The notes: generated from the letters alone by a model not told the origin. A stretch of DNA of 64,000 nt from Pseudomonas hunanensis (GCF_013393325.1 NZ_QJRC01000101.1:186001-250000); one strand, 5' to 3'. Positions 8,114 to 17,049 are shown, counted from the first letter of the stretch. Program-made: numbers and translations.

Positions 8114-9102
8114 GCCGTTTCCTTTTGATAAGCCGCCAGGGCCTGGGCCAGGCGCTGTTCGTCCGCCGCGCAAGCCGGCAGCCCCAGGCGCACCGCCGCT
8201 GGTTGTTCGAACAGGCGCACCAGAATGCCGCGACGGGCGAGAAAGTCGTGCAGTTGTGCCGCATGCTCGCTGCGCACGTACTGGAACAGGTCGCAGCCAC
8301 CGCTGGGCACCAGGCCGGCACTGCACAATATTGCCGCAAGCCGCTGGCTGGCGGCAGCACAGCGCTCGGTCTGCTGGCGCTGGGCGGCTTGGTCAGCCAG
8401 GCTAGCCTGGGCCAGCACCCGGGTCGGGCCGTTGACGGTCCACGGGCCGAGCAACTCGGCCAGGCGTAGCAGCAGGCTGTGCTCAGCCACGACAAAGCCC
8501 AGGCGCACCCCGGCCAGGCCGAAGAACTTGCCGAACGAGCGCAGCACGATCAGGCCCGGCCGTTCGGCGCAATCCACCACGCTGTCTGCCGGGGTGTTGT
8601 CCATGAAGGCTTCGTCGACCAGCAGCCAGCCACCACGAGCAGCCAGGCGAGCATGCCAAGCCAGCAGGCGTTCGCGCGATACCCGGCGGCCGGTCGGGTT
8701 GTTGGGGTTGACCAACACCAGCACATCGAGGCTGTCGAGCGTCGCCTCGACCTGCGCTTCATCCAGCTCAAGCAGTTGGTGGCCCGCCCGTTGCCAGGCA
8801 TACGGGTGCTCGGCATAGCACGGCGTCAGCACGCCTACCCGGCCCGCTGTGCGCAGCAGCGGCAAGGCCTGGATCGCGGCCTGCGAGCCGGCAACCGGCA
8901 GCAGCTGGCGGGCGCCGTAAAACGCGCGCGCGGCGTCTTCCAGGCCGTCCTCGGTCTCCGGCAGGCGGGCCCAGGCATCGACGGGAATCGACGGAATCGG
9001 GAACGGCCAGGGCGCAATGCCACTGGACAAGTCGAGCCACTGCTCACGGGCGATACCGTATTGCCGCACCGCGCGCAGCAGGCGACCACCGTGTTCAAGC
9101 AT
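8110..9102 (-). CDS. cobD: threonine-phosphate decarboxylase
   Basis: A PLP enzyme of the class I/II aminotransferase fold that produces (R)-1-amino-2-propanol phosphate, the linker of the nucleotide loop. It has 330 residues. The PLP lysine is Lys192 in SFGKFFGLAG, with NPNNPTGR near residue 130 and WLLVDEAFMD near residue 160. The substrate assignment rests on family resemblance and on the neighbouring cbiB, which uses the product. It overlaps the cbiB 3' end by eight bases. This is cobC in the Pseudomonas scheme and cobD in Salmonella. Confidence 0.92.
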   Translation of the reverse strand: MLEHGGRLLRAVRQYGIAREQWLDLSSGIAPWPFPIPSIPVDAWARLPETEDGLEDAARAFYGARQLLPVAGSQAAIQALPLLRTAGRVGVLTPCYAEHPYAWQRAGHQLLELDEAQVEATLDSLDVLVLVNPNNPTGRRVSRERLLAWHARLAARGGWLLVDEAFMDNTPADSVVDCAERPGLIVLRSFGKFFGLAGVRLGFVVAEHSLLLRLAELLGPWTVNGPTRVLAQASLADQAAQRQQTERCAAASQRLAAILCSAGLVPSGGCDLFQYVRSEHAAQLHDFLARRGILVRLFEQPAAVRLGLPACAADEQRLAQALAAYQKETA

Positions 9103-10003
9103 TGATATAAGCCCCCAGGCAGATCACCAGCAGCCACAGCCACACACCGCGCTGCACCAGGCCCCAGCCGCGTTCGATGGCGTCGGCATCGGCCATCGGC
9201 CCCTCGCCCAGGCGTGGGCGCTCATGCAGCTCGCCGTGGTACACCGCCGGGCCACCCAACTCCACGCCCAGCGCACCGGCACCGGCAGCCATCACCGGGC
9301 CGGCATTGGGGCTGTCCCACAGCGGGCCTTGCTTGCGCCAGCAGGCCAGGGCCAGGCGGGTCTTGCCCAGTAGCGCGTAGGTCAGCGCCACCAGCCTTGC
9401 GGGTACATAGTTGAGCACATCGTCGATGCGCGCCGCGCACCAGCCAAAACGTTCGAAGCGTTCATTGCGGTAGCCCCACATGGCATCCAGCGTATTGCTC
9501 AAGCGGTACAGCACCACACCCGGCGCACCCGCCACCACAAACCAGAACAACGCGGCGAACACCGCGTCGCTGCCGTTCTCCAGCACTGACTCGGTGGCTG
9601 CTCGAGCTACCGCCGGCTCGTCCAGTTCGCGGGTTTCGCGGCTGACCAGGTAACCGACCCGGCGCCTCGCCTCTTCCAGGTCGCCCTGACGCAAGGCGTT
9701 GGCCACCGGCAGTACATGCTCGCCCAGGCTGCGCAGCCCCACGGCGCAATACAGCGCCAGCACGTCCACCAGCCAGCCGATGTACGGCAGCCACGACAGC
9801 ACCAGTGCCACCAACGTCAGCGGCACCACCGCCAGAAACCAAGCACTTACGCCGTGGCTGCGCCAGCCACGTCCGCCGGCATTCAGGCGACGCTCAAGGT
9901 TACTGGCCATATTGCCGAAGGCCACCAAAGGGTGGCGCCGCTGCGGTTCGCCCAGCAAGGCGTCCAGGGCAACCCCAGCCACGGTCAGCAAGGCCACGCT
10001 CAT
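9095..10003 (-). CDS. cbiB: adenosylcobinamide-phosphate synthase
   Basis: An inner-membrane enzyme of 302 residues that attaches the aminopropanol linker to adenosylcobyric acid. The N-terminus DALLGEPQRRHPLVAFG is the family signature. Several hydrophobic spans follow, along with SRETRELDEPAVARAATES near 145 and the C-terminal GLVQRGVWLWLLV. The ATG at 10003 overlaps the bluB stop as ATGA; an upstream in-frame ATG at 10018 would lie deeper in bluB. Named cobD in the Pseudomonas scheme. Confidence 0.94.
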   Translation of the reverse strand: MSVALLTVAGVALDALLGEPQRRHPLVAFGNMASNLERRLNAGGRGWRSHGVSAWFLAVVPLTLVALVLSWLPYIGWLVDVLALYCAVGLRSLGEHVLPVANALRQGDLEEARRRVGYLVSRETRELDEPAVARAATESVLENGSDAVFAALFWFVVAGAPGVVLYRLSNTLDAMWGYRNERFERFGWCAARIDDVLNYVPARLVALTYALLGKTRLALACWRKQGPLWDSPNAGPVMAAGAGALGVELGGPAVYHGELHERPRLGEGPMADADAIERGWGLVQRGVWLWLLVICLGAYINA

Positions 10004-10650
10004 TGACGCTCTCCCCATTGGTTTTCGTAAAGCATTTCACTCAAGGGCCGCTCTTGGGCCCAGTTTTCCTGCACCAGCATGGGCACCGGGTAGAACTCGG
10101 TGACCGGCCCCAGGCACAACACCGCAACGGGCTTGGCCCCGGCCGGCATGCCCAGCAACGCTGCCAGCGCAAGCGGGTCGAACAGCGACACCCAGCCCAT
10201 CCCCAGTCCTTCGCCACGCGCAGCCAGCCATAGGTTCTGGATGGCGCAGGCCAGCGAGGCCAGGTCCATTTCCGGCAGGGTACGGCGGCCGAAAATGTGC
10301 GGCTCGCGGTTGTCCATCAAGGCTGCCACCAGCAGCTCGGCACAGTCGTTGATGCCTTCTACCTTCAGTTTCATGAAGTCATCGGCTCGCTCGCCCAATG
10401 CCTCAGCCGTGCGTACACGCTCCGCTTCTACCAAGGCCTGGATGCGGCTGCGCAGGTCTCGCTGGGTAATCCGGATGAAACGCCACGGCTGCATGAGCCC
10501 GACACTGGGCGCCTGGTGCGCGGCGGCAAGCAAGCGGGCAAGCAACTCCGGCGCCACCTGGCCACCGGCAAAATGGCGCATGTCGCGGCGCTCACCGATG
10601 GCCCGGTAGATCGCGGCGCGTTCAGCGTCGCTGTATGCGTGTTCGCTCAT
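10000..10650 (-). CDS. bluB: 5,6-dimethylbenzimidazole synthase
   Basis: A nitroreductase-fold flavoenzyme that breaks down reduced FMN with oxygen to make 5,6-dimethylbenzimidazole, the lower ligand of B12. It has 216 residues. The sequence RRDMRHFAGGQVAPELLARLLAAAHQAPS opens the fold, and GMGWVSLFDP is a BluB-type segment that separates it from ordinary nitroreductases. Its presence indicates aerobic lower-ligand synthesis. Four-base overlaps join it to cobB upstream and cbiB downstream. Confidence 0.93.
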   Translation of the reverse strand: MSEHAYSDAERAAIYRAIGERRDMRHFAGGQVAPELLARLLAAAHQAPSVGLMQPWRFIRITQRDLRSRIQALVEAERVRTAEALGERADDFMKLKVEGINDCAELLVAALMDNREPHIFGRRTLPEMDLASLACAIQNLWLAARGEGLGMGWVSLFDPLALAALLGMPAGAKPVAVLCLGPVTEFYPVPMLVQENWAQERPLSEMLYENQWGERQ

Positions 10651-11942
10651 GGTCGCAACAACGCCGCCGCCGCATCGCGGTTGGACGGGAAGTAGAAGTG
10701 CACGTAGGAAGCGGTCAACCGACCCAGGCGATACACCGCTTCGTTGCCCCGCCCGCCGTTGGGGCTCAGGCCACGAGCGATCGGTTCCAGCGCAGTGCTG
10801 GTCAGCGAGTGGTGATAGGTGTGCCCGCGCAAGGTACCCTCCGGCAGTTCCACCGCCTGCAGCGCCAGGGCCGCCAGGCGCTTCTGCATGGTCGCCTCAC
10901 CCGGCAGCAGCCCCAGCAGCTCGGCACGTTCGCCTGCCACGTCAGTCAGGGCATCGAGCAGGTACAGCATGCCACCGCACTCGGCCAGCAACGGCTTGCC
11001 CTGCGCATGATGGGCGCGAATCGCTGCGCACATCGGTGCGTTTGCGGCCAATGCGTGGTGATGCAGTTCGGGGTAGCCGCCCGGCAGGTACAGGCTGTCT
11101 ACCGGTGGCAGCTCGCGGTCGTGCAGCGGCGAGAAAAACGCCAGCTGAGCGCCAAGGTTGCGCAGCAGGTCGAGGTTGGCGCCATAGGTGAAGGCAAACG
11201 CCTCGTCCCGCGCCACGCCAATGCGTACACCTGCCAACGAGGTAGAGCAGGCCTGCGGTTCGGGCTCGGCAAAGGTTACCGGCGGCGGCAAAGCCGCGTC
11301 GCAACTGGCGCCCAGCGCCTCGGCAGCAGCATCCAGGCGGGCCTCCAGATCATTCAGCTCGCTGGCCTGCACCAGCCCCAGGTGGCGGCTAGGCAGCTCA
11401 ATGCCACGCTCGCGGGACAAGCCGCCATACCAGCGCAACCCTTGGGTCAGGCTGCCTTCCAGCAGTTGCGCATGGCGCAGGCTGCCCACCCGGTTGGCCA
11501 GCACGCCGGCGAACGGCAGGTCGGCCTGATAGCGCGCCAGGCCCAGAGCCAGGGCGCCGAATGTCTGAGCCATGGCCGTGCCGTCGATCACCGCCAGCAC
11601 CGGTACGCCGAAATGGCGGGCCAGGTCGGCGCTGGACGGGGTGCCGTCGAACAGCCCCATCACCCCTTCGATCAGGATCAGGTCGGCCTCGCCGGCAGCG
11701 TCCCACAACAGGCGACGGCTTTCATCTGCACCGATCATCCACAGGTCCAGCTGGTACACCGGCGCGCCACTGGCCCGCTCGAGAATCATCGGGTCCAGAA
11801 AATCGGGCCCGCACTTGAACACCCGCACCTTACGCCCGAGGTTACGGTGCAAGCGTGCCAGAGCAGCAGTGACAGTGGTCTTGCCCTGGCCAGAGGCTGG
11901 TGCCGCGATCAGCACGGCGGGGCAGTGGCGCGATCGACTCAC
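10647..11942 (-). CDS. cobB: cobyrinic acid a,c-diamide synthase
   Basis: Amidates the a and c side chains of hydrogenobyrinic or cobyrinic acid with ATP and glutamine. It has 431 residues. The P-loop AAPASGQGKTT is near residue 13, and the amidotransferase nucleophile is Cys322 in LLAECGGMLYLL, after a YLPGGYPELH segment. It shares the two-domain plan of cobQ but is shorter. It follows cobO with a four-base overlap. The early cobalt-insertion and ring-contraction genes are not in this window and must lie elsewhere. Confidence 0.95.
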   Translation of the reverse strand: MSRSRHCPAVLIAAPASGQGKTTVTAALARLHRNLGRKVRVFKCGPDFLDPMILERASGAPVYQLDLWMIGADESRRLLWDAAGEADLILIEGVMGLFDGTPSSADLARHFGVPVLAVIDGTAMAQTFGALALGLARYQADLPFAGVLANRVGSLRHAQLLEGSLTQGLRWYGGLSRERGIELPSRHLGLVQASELNDLEARLDAAAEALGASCDAALPPPVTFAEPEPQACSTSLAGVRIGVARDEAFAFTYGANLDLLRNLGAQLAFFSPLHDRELPPVDSLYLPGGYPELHHHALAANAPMCAAIRAHHAQGKPLLAECGGMLYLLDALTDVAGERAELLGLLPGEATMQKRLAALALQAVELPEGTLRGHTYHHSLTSTALEPIARGLSPNGGRGNEAVYRLGRLTASYVHFYFPSNRDAAAALLRP

Positions 11943-12550
11943 AGCTCGACGCCCTTCTGTGCGCGGATACCGGCCTGGAAAGCGTGCTTGAGCATGCCCA
12001 TCTCGGTCACGGTGTCGGCCAGTTCGATCATTTCATCCTTGGCCGCACGGCCAGTGACGATCACATGCTGCATCGGCGGGCGGGCCTGAATGTCGGACAG
12101 CACCTGGTCCAGGTCGAGATAGCCATGCTTGAGGGCGATGTTGAGCTCATCCAGTACCACGAACTGCACACTTGGGTCTTGCAGCAACTGGCGCGACACC
12201 GCCCAGGCGGCTTCAGCGGCAGCAATGTCGCGCTGGCGGTCCTGGGTTTCCCAGGTAAAGCCTTCGCCCATGACGTGGTAGCGCACTTGCTCGGGGAAGC
12301 GGCGGAAGAACAGTTCTTCGCCGGTGCTGTTGCGGCCTTTGATGAACTGCACCACACCGCACTGCATGCCATGGCCCAGGGCGCGTGCGAGCATGCCGAA
12401 GGCCGAGCTGCTCTTGCCTTTGCCGTTGCCGGTCAGCACCAGCAGCAGGCCGCATTCGTTGGGGGAATTGGCGATGCGTTCGTCGATGACCGCCTTCTTG
12501 CGCTGCATGCGCGCCAGGTGGCGTTCGTCGCGTTCGGTGGATTCGCTCAT
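11939..12550 (-). CDS. cobO: cob(I)yrinic acid a,c-diamide adenosyltransferase
   Basis: Adds the 5'-deoxyadenosyl upper ligand from ATP to the reduced corrin. It has 203 residues. The ATP-binding motif GNGKGKS is at residues 42-48 or within one position of this. HGMQCGVVQFIKGR and QFVVLDELNIALK follow in the order typical of the CobA/CobO/BtuR type. It is the first gene of the operon; the ATG at 12550 has GGAG about seven bases upstream. A cobalamin riboswitch lies in its leader, so this and the following nine genes should be repressed by adenosylcobalamin. Confidence 0.95.
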   Translation of the reverse strand: MSESTERDERHLARMQRKKAVIDERIANSPNECGLLLVLTGNGKGKSSSAFGMLARALGHGMQCGVVQFIKGRNSTGEELFFRRFPEQVRYHVMGEGFTWETQDRQRDIAAAEAAWAVSRQLLQDPSVQFVVLDELNIALKHGYLDLDQVLSDIQARPPMQHVIVTGRAAKDEMIELADTVTEMGMLKHAFQAGIRAQKGVEL

Positions 12551-12653
12551 GGGGTTCTCCGCTGGCTGGCACCACGGCAACGCGCGGCGGCAGGTAATAG
12601 GCAGGCAAACGGAGAACGCGCAGGGGCCATGGCAGGGCGCCACGGTGCACCGC

Positions 12654-12672
12654 GCATCACCCTCCGTGATGC
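12654..12672 (-). promoter_or_regulatory. leader hairpin with GGAGG in its loop
   Basis: On the minus strand the leader contains GCATCAC-GGAGG-GTGATGC, a perfect 7-bp stem with a Shine-Dalgarno-like loop. It lies between the riboswitch core and cobO, about 100 bases before the start codon. It may be part of the expression platform, or a site for a leader peptide; neither is shown. Confidence 0.45.
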
Positions 12673-12682
12673 CGTTGGCAGT

Positions 12683-12885
12683 AACAGGCCGGTCTCCGGG
12701 CTTGTGAGTGGGCGTTAGGCCCTGGCCTGCGCGCCTTCCCGGATGCTGGCATCCAGTGGCCTTGCGCGGCCTTCTGCTCACTTACCGTTGCGGGGGCAGC
12801 GCCGGATTCGCGCCATGCAGGCGCCCACCGGCTTCCCAGTTTCACCCTGCCCAGTCGAAGCTGGCAGGGCACCTGAAACACGCGC
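12683..12885 (-). promoter_or_regulatory. cobalamin (B12) riboswitch
   Basis: Read on the minus strand, the leader has the family's conserved blocks in order. First is GTTTCAGGTGCCC, then GGTGAAACTGGGAAGCCGGTG, then the core GCTGCCCCCGCAACGGTAA, and finally the B12 box AGCCCGGAGACCGGCC at 12687-12702. This aptamer class binds adenosylcobalamin and lowers expression of the gene downstream. It precedes cobO by about 130 bases and so is placed to control the whole cob operon. The exact borders are approximate. Confidence 0.94.
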
Positions 12886-12942
12886 GAAGGTTAGAGGGTT
12901 GCACCGGGAGCGTCAATCGAAGCGGGTGTTGCAGCTATTTAT

Positions 12943-12988
12943 GCTCTTGATCTTTATCTTGATCTTCGCGACTTCAGGAGGCCGAACG
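12943..12988 (+). repeat. dispersed intergenic repeat, short copy
   Basis: The last 31 bases (12958-12988) are identical to 1140-1170 and begin CTTGATCTTCGCGACTTCAG. An extra TCTTTATC lies between the GCTCTTGAT start and the shared part. The following stretch to 13060 contains GAAGCAAAAGCCGAAGC, possibly further element sequence. The region from 12886 to 13126 holds no gene that I can support. Confidence 0.6.
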
Positions 12989-13126
12989 CTGAAGTCGCAA
13001 TCTGCGTCGCCTGGACTATCGCGCGCTTTGAAGCAAAAGCCGAAGCAAGAGCAAGACCAAGGGACGGAACCCTGCGCGCCCTCGCGCCCTCTCAATCCCA
13101 TAGGCCTGCTTCAGAGGACGCTGCCC

Positions 13127-14491
13127 ATGAACCGCCTGTTGCCTTGGTTAGTCGCCGCCAGCCTGGCAGGCTGCGGCGAAACGGCCCTGTTGAACGTAAG
13201 CGAGGGCAGCGGGCCAACACCCGAGTTGCCTGCCCCCGTCACGACATTGATCCCCACCGTGAACATCGCCCCCGCAGTCGGCTGGCCAAAGGGCGGCAAG
13301 CCCACCGCAGCACCAGGCACTCAGGTCACCGCTTTCGCCAGCGGCCTCGACCACCCACGCTGGCTCTACTTGCTGCCCAACGGCGATGTGCTGGTAGCCG
13401 AAACCAACGCGCCCCCAAAGCCCGAAGATGGCAAGGGCATTCGCGGCTGGGCCATGGGCAAGGCGATGAAGCGCGCCGGTGCGACCGCCCCCAGCGCCAA
13501 CCGCATCACCCTGCTGCGCGATGCAGACCATGATGGCGTGGCAGAAATCCGCACCCCGTTCATCGAGGGGCTCAACTCCCCCTTCGGCATGACGCTGGTA
13601 GGCAAGAATCTATATGTTGCCGACACCGACAGGCTGCTGCGCTTTCACTATGAACCAGGCGCCATGCAGATCACCGAAAAGGGTCACCTGGTTACCGAGT
13701 TGCCCGGCGGGCCGCTGAACCATCACTGGACCAAGAACGTAATCGCTAGCCCCAACGGCCAAAAGCTTTATGTGACGGTTGGCTCGAACAGCAATGTGGG
13801 TGAAAACGGCCTGGACAAAGAACAGTCGCGTGCCGCGATCTGGGAAGTGGACCCGGCAAGCGGCAATCATCGGCTGTTCGCCACCGGCCTGCGCAACCCC
13901 AACGGAATGGCCTGGGAGCCTCGCAGCGGCGCCTTGTGGACGGCGGTCAACGAACGGGACGAAATCGGCAGCGATCTGGTGCCGGACTACATCACATCCG
14001 TCAAAGAAGGTGGTTTCTATGGCTGGCCCTACAGCTACTACGGGCAACACGTAGACGAGCGAGTGCAGCCACAGGCCCCGCAGAAGGTAGCCCAGGCACT
14101 GACACCGGATTATGCCGTCGGCCCGCACACCGCATCGCTAGGGCTGGCATTCTTAGAGCCTGGCGTACTGCCAGCACCCTTTGAACAAGGCGCACTGATA
14201 GCCCAGCATGGTTCGTGGAACCGCAAACCACACAGTGGCTACAAGGTGATATTCGTGCCATTCGACCACTCAGGCAAACCTGCAGGCCCCCCCATCGACC
14301 TGCTGACCGGGTTTTTGGATAGAGAGGACAATGCGATGGGGCGACCGGTGGGCGTGATCAATGATGGCCGCAGTGGTGTACTGGTGGCCGACGATGTCGG
14401 CAATGTAGTCTGGCGAGTAAGCATGACCGCCAGGGCCCGATTGAACCAGGGCACTGCTGCTCAAACCAGGCCAAACAGCAGTCCCGAATGA
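13127..14491 (+). CDS. sorbosone-dehydrogenase-like PQQ-type lipoprotein
   Basis: A predicted exported beta-propeller of 454 residues. The N-terminus MNRLLPWLVAASLAGC is a lipoprotein signal with lipobox LAGC (Cys16). The propeller shows ASGLDHPRWLYLLPNGDVLV near residue 72, FIEGLNSPFGMTLVGKNLYV near 145 and ATGLRNPNGMAWEP near 255, typical of the PQQ-dependent sugar or L-sorbosone dehydrogenase group. The true substrate is unknown and could be another sugar aldehyde. The start at 13127 has AGAGGA upstream. It ends 11 bases from the convergent ADP-ribosyltransferase-like gene. Confidence 0.85.
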   Translation: MNRLLPWLVAASLAGCGETALLNVSEGSGPTPELPAPVTTLIPTVNIAPAVGWPKGGKPTAAPGTQVTAFASGLDHPRWLYLLPNGDVLVAETNAPPKPEDGKGIRGWAMGKAMKRAGATAPSANRITLLRDADHDGVAEIRTPFIEGLNSPFGMTLVGKNLYVADTDRLLRFHYEPGAMQITEKGHLVTELPGGPLNHHWTKNVIASPNGQKLYVTVGSNSNVGENGLDKEQSRAAIWEVDPASGNHRLFATGLRNPNGMAWEPRSGALWTAVNERDEIGSDLVPDYITSVKEGGFYGWPYSYYGQHVDERVQPQAPQKVAQALTPDYAVGPHTASLGLAFLEPGVLPAPFEQGALIAQHGSWNRKPHSGYKVIFVPFDHSGKPAGPPIDLLTGFLDREDNAMGRPVGVINDGRSGVLVADDVGNVVWRVSMTARARLNQGTAAQTRPNSSPE

Positions 14492-14502
14492 CAAACCCGA
14501 TA

Positions 14503-17049
14503 TCAGGCCGGGAAAAAACGTTGCGCCAGCGCAGGCGTACGGAACTGCGCCCGATAAGCGGCCACATCGAACAGTAGCCCCGTACGCAAGTCATACACCG
14601 GGCCGGAAACAGGCTTTCCGGTTTGGGCCAACGTCACCTTGATAAAGCGATAATGCTCACCATACACCTGCTCCAGGCCCTCGATGCGCAAGTAGTTACC
14701 CGGTAGCATCAGTGATTCACCCTCCTGCCAGAAGATGGAAAACGCGCTGATCGGTGTTGCCCCCCTATATCGCCCAGCCACCAGCTCGAACACCACCGAA
14801 CTGTCGTCGAACAGCCCAGGCAAACTGCCCGGCGCCCCGGCGAAGGGCAAGCAGGCGAACTCGGTAACCTTGTACGGGTTTTCGGTGAACGAAGTCAGGT
14901 CGGTATTGACCAGCACATCACCCACCCGCAAATGGCCGTTTCGATAGAACTCGCCACCGGTACCACGCGAGCGGTGCCCACCGCGATACAAGGTAACCTC
15001 GTTGCTCTTGGGTAGCCGCCCCAGGCTATCGGCCAGATCATTGATATAACTGTCTTCATCGCCGTACTGGTACCGTCCGGTGCGCATGACATCGTTCACG
15101 GTGGACTCGTTGCTGGTGTACCACTCGACCAGCGAATTGAAGTACTCATGGCCGTAGCGGTAGGAATAGCGAGGCAAGCCATCAACCTTGACGCAATCCA
15201 GCCCACGCTCGTCCAGGTCTGGTGCCCGCCCATTAGGCAGCTCGGCGACAGGCCACTTCTCCAGCAATGCTTTCTGGCGCTGTAGAGACTGCTCGGCCAG
15301 CCGCGTGCTCGACGCGTCATCAATGGCTGTGTAGGTATCCCAGAACGGCGAGGGAACACTTGGCATGCCTTCCACCGCCGGAGGGCTGCCGCCCAGCAAC
15401 CGAGGAGGCCCCAGCAGCTCCCACTCACCCGCCGCGTTCAAGCGCACGGGCCTAAGCGGGACGAAGGCATAGGGATTGTTTACGGGCACCACTAACCAGA
15501 CGGCCAGTTCATGACTGTATCGCACCCGGTAAGTGAGACCATTCAATGTAATCCAGCACTTGCCATCGTCAGTCATGCGAACACCACGCAGGCGTCCACT
15601 CGCGCCCAACTCACCACTCACCAGCGCGTTGGTCTCCTCGCCCTCCACTAAGCGTGTGGCACTGCTATCGGCCTGCCAGACCTCTAGCTCGACACCAACT
15701 TCATGGGGTGGTGCCTGGCGCAAAACACTCCCCAGACTTGGCTGTGTCGTTACATCCAACAAGTTGAAACTTGCGAACACGCTGTCGAGCACTGCAGAAC
15801 GCAGTGCACTCATGCGCGATTGCGCGTCTGTCGCGTTAAGGGCTTCATCAATATCCAGGGCGACCTTCGCCACACCCGCCCCGAGCAACATCAGGGATAT
15901 CGGCCACCCCAAAGGAACGAAGCCGCCGAAGACGCCGATGAATGCTGACAGATAACCGCTGAGCATTGCCTTGCGCAAACTTGTGTTATCACGCATCAGT
16001 TGCGCATTACGGCGCATCTCGTCGAGCGCCTGCTCTATGATGCAGGTGAAGAAGTTGCCATTGAGCGGACGCTCGAACAGCTTGAGCGCGATCAACGCCG
16101 CCTCATCCGAACGGCTGTCAGCGATGCCTTTTAGGTGCACCTTGATCAACTGCTGCCTGGCGGCATCGTGCCGGTTGCCATGCCCTTGCGCGATAAAGCT
16201 GTCCAATGCCTGCGGCGTTTGCCATCGCGTCACAAGCCAGCGGACCATTTCCAGCTCGGAATCGAATGCCCTGAGCGCCTCAGCGTGCCAAGGCAAGTAC
16301 GCCAATACCCTTCCACCCTGTGCGTGGAAGGTGAACAGGCAGCCCCTGTCTCCCTCGCCAAACACGTAGCGAACGACCGTGAGCGGAGGCTCGTCATTGT
16401 CCTGACGCAACTTCTGCAGGGTGGGCAGCTCTACGCCCGAAAGCGTCTCGCTTACCATGGCGCACAGATGTCGCCAGTCCGACTGCGAGATCCGCTGGCA
16501 AGTCAGCGCAAGCCTTCCTTCACCCAGCAGGTTGACTTTGGCCAGTACTCGAAAACTCTTCTCGTGAGCCGCCCAAAAACGCTCGACCTCTCCGCGGTAG
16601 AGTGATGCGAAATCCAGTGCCCACAAGTCCTGCTGCACCGCGCTACCCAGCATGCGGACTTCATTACGCTCGTCGTAAAAAGCCGCGTGAGGCCCCTGCC
16701 AATAGAAGCCGCCGCGCAGGTCCAGCTCATCTACAGCATCCTGAAAGTAGTCATCGAACCGCTCTACTACCAGCTCGGTAAGCACCAGCGACTTCTGTGG
16801 CGGCCCTCTGTGCTGCCACCCCGTGAAACTGCGGCTGCTGGAACTCTCGGTATTGAACTGGTGCCACCAGACGAACCGCGGATCCACACGCTTGCCAGTG
16901 TGTTTGAACACAATCTGCTCTGCGTGCCTGCTCGCTAGCAGGTAGGGATCAGGGTAAGCGTGCAGCACTTCATCGACCAGCCGGATCAAGGGGATCACGG
17001 CATCAGCCAATTCAAGGCTATGACGGGTTTGTTCTTCGATCTTGCTCAT
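14503..17049 (-). CDS. large putative ADP-ribosyltransferase toxin with dermonecrotic-toxin-like N-terminus
   Basis: A protein of 848 residues. The N-terminal half resembles the DUF6543 dermonecrotic-toxin-like proteins common in Pseudomonas (segments HAAFYDERNEVRML and WPISLMLLGAGVAKVALDID). A hydrophobic hairpin at about residues 365-395 could insert in a membrane. The C-terminal part has the order of an arginine-type ADP-ribosyltransferase site: Arg689 in LYRGG, Ser720 in TDLTSFTENP, and Glu776/Glu778 in WQEGESLMLPG. This R-S-ExE pattern binds NAD and transfers ADP-ribose. The target is unknown. No signal peptide is visible. The start is the ATG at 17049 with GGAG eight bases before; an ATG at 17100 is possible. 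No immunity-like gene adjoins it. Confidence 0.72.
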   Translation of the reverse strand: MSKIEEQTRHSLELADAVIPLIRLVDEVLHAYPDPYLLASRHAEQIVFKHTGKRVDPRFVWWHQFNTESSSSRSFTGWQHRGPPQKSLVLTELVVERFDDYFQDAVDELDLRGGFYWQGPHAAFYDERNEVRMLGSAVQQDLWALDFASLYRGEVERFWAAHEKSFRVLAKVNLLGEGRLALTCQRISQSDWRHLCAMVSETLSGVELPTLQKLRQDNDEPPLTVVRYVFGEGDRGCLFTFHAQGGRVLAYLPWHAEALRAFDSELEMVRWLVTRWQTPQALDSFIAQGHGNRHDAARQQLIKVHLKGIADSRSDEAALIALKLFERPLNGNFFTCIIEQALDEMRRNAQLMRDNTSLRKAMLSGYLSAFIGVFGGFVPLGWPISLMLLGAGVAKVALDIDEALNATDAQSRMSALRSAVLDSVFASFNLLDVTTQPSLGSVLRQAPPHEVGVELEVWQADSSATRLVEGEETNALVSGELGASGRLRGVRMTDDGKCWITLNGLTYRVRYSHELAVWLVVPVNNPYAFVPLRPVRLNAAGEWELLGPPRLLGGSPPAVEGMPSVPSPFWDTYTAIDDASSTRLAEQSLQRQKALLEKWPVAELPNGRAPDLDERGLDCVKVDGLPRYSYRYGHEYFNSLVEWYTSNESTVNDVMRTGRYQYGDEDSYINDLADSLGRLPKSNEVTLYRGGHRSRGTGGEFYRNGHLRVGDVLVNTDLTSFTENPYKVTEFACLPFAGAPGSLPGLFDDSSVVFELVAGRYRGATPISAFSIFWQEGESLMLPGNYLRIEGLEQVYGEHYRFIKVTLAQTGKPVSGPVYDLRTGLLFDVAAYRAQFRTPALAQRFFPA

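Noticed and set aside
12567..12584. TGGCAC-type sequence resembling a sigma-54 -24 element upstream of cobO
   Set aside because: The -12 GC is missing at the required distance and the orientation is opposite to the operon.
12913..13101. Short frame in the cob leader repeat region
   Set aside because: It lies in the dispersed repeat and has no coding character.
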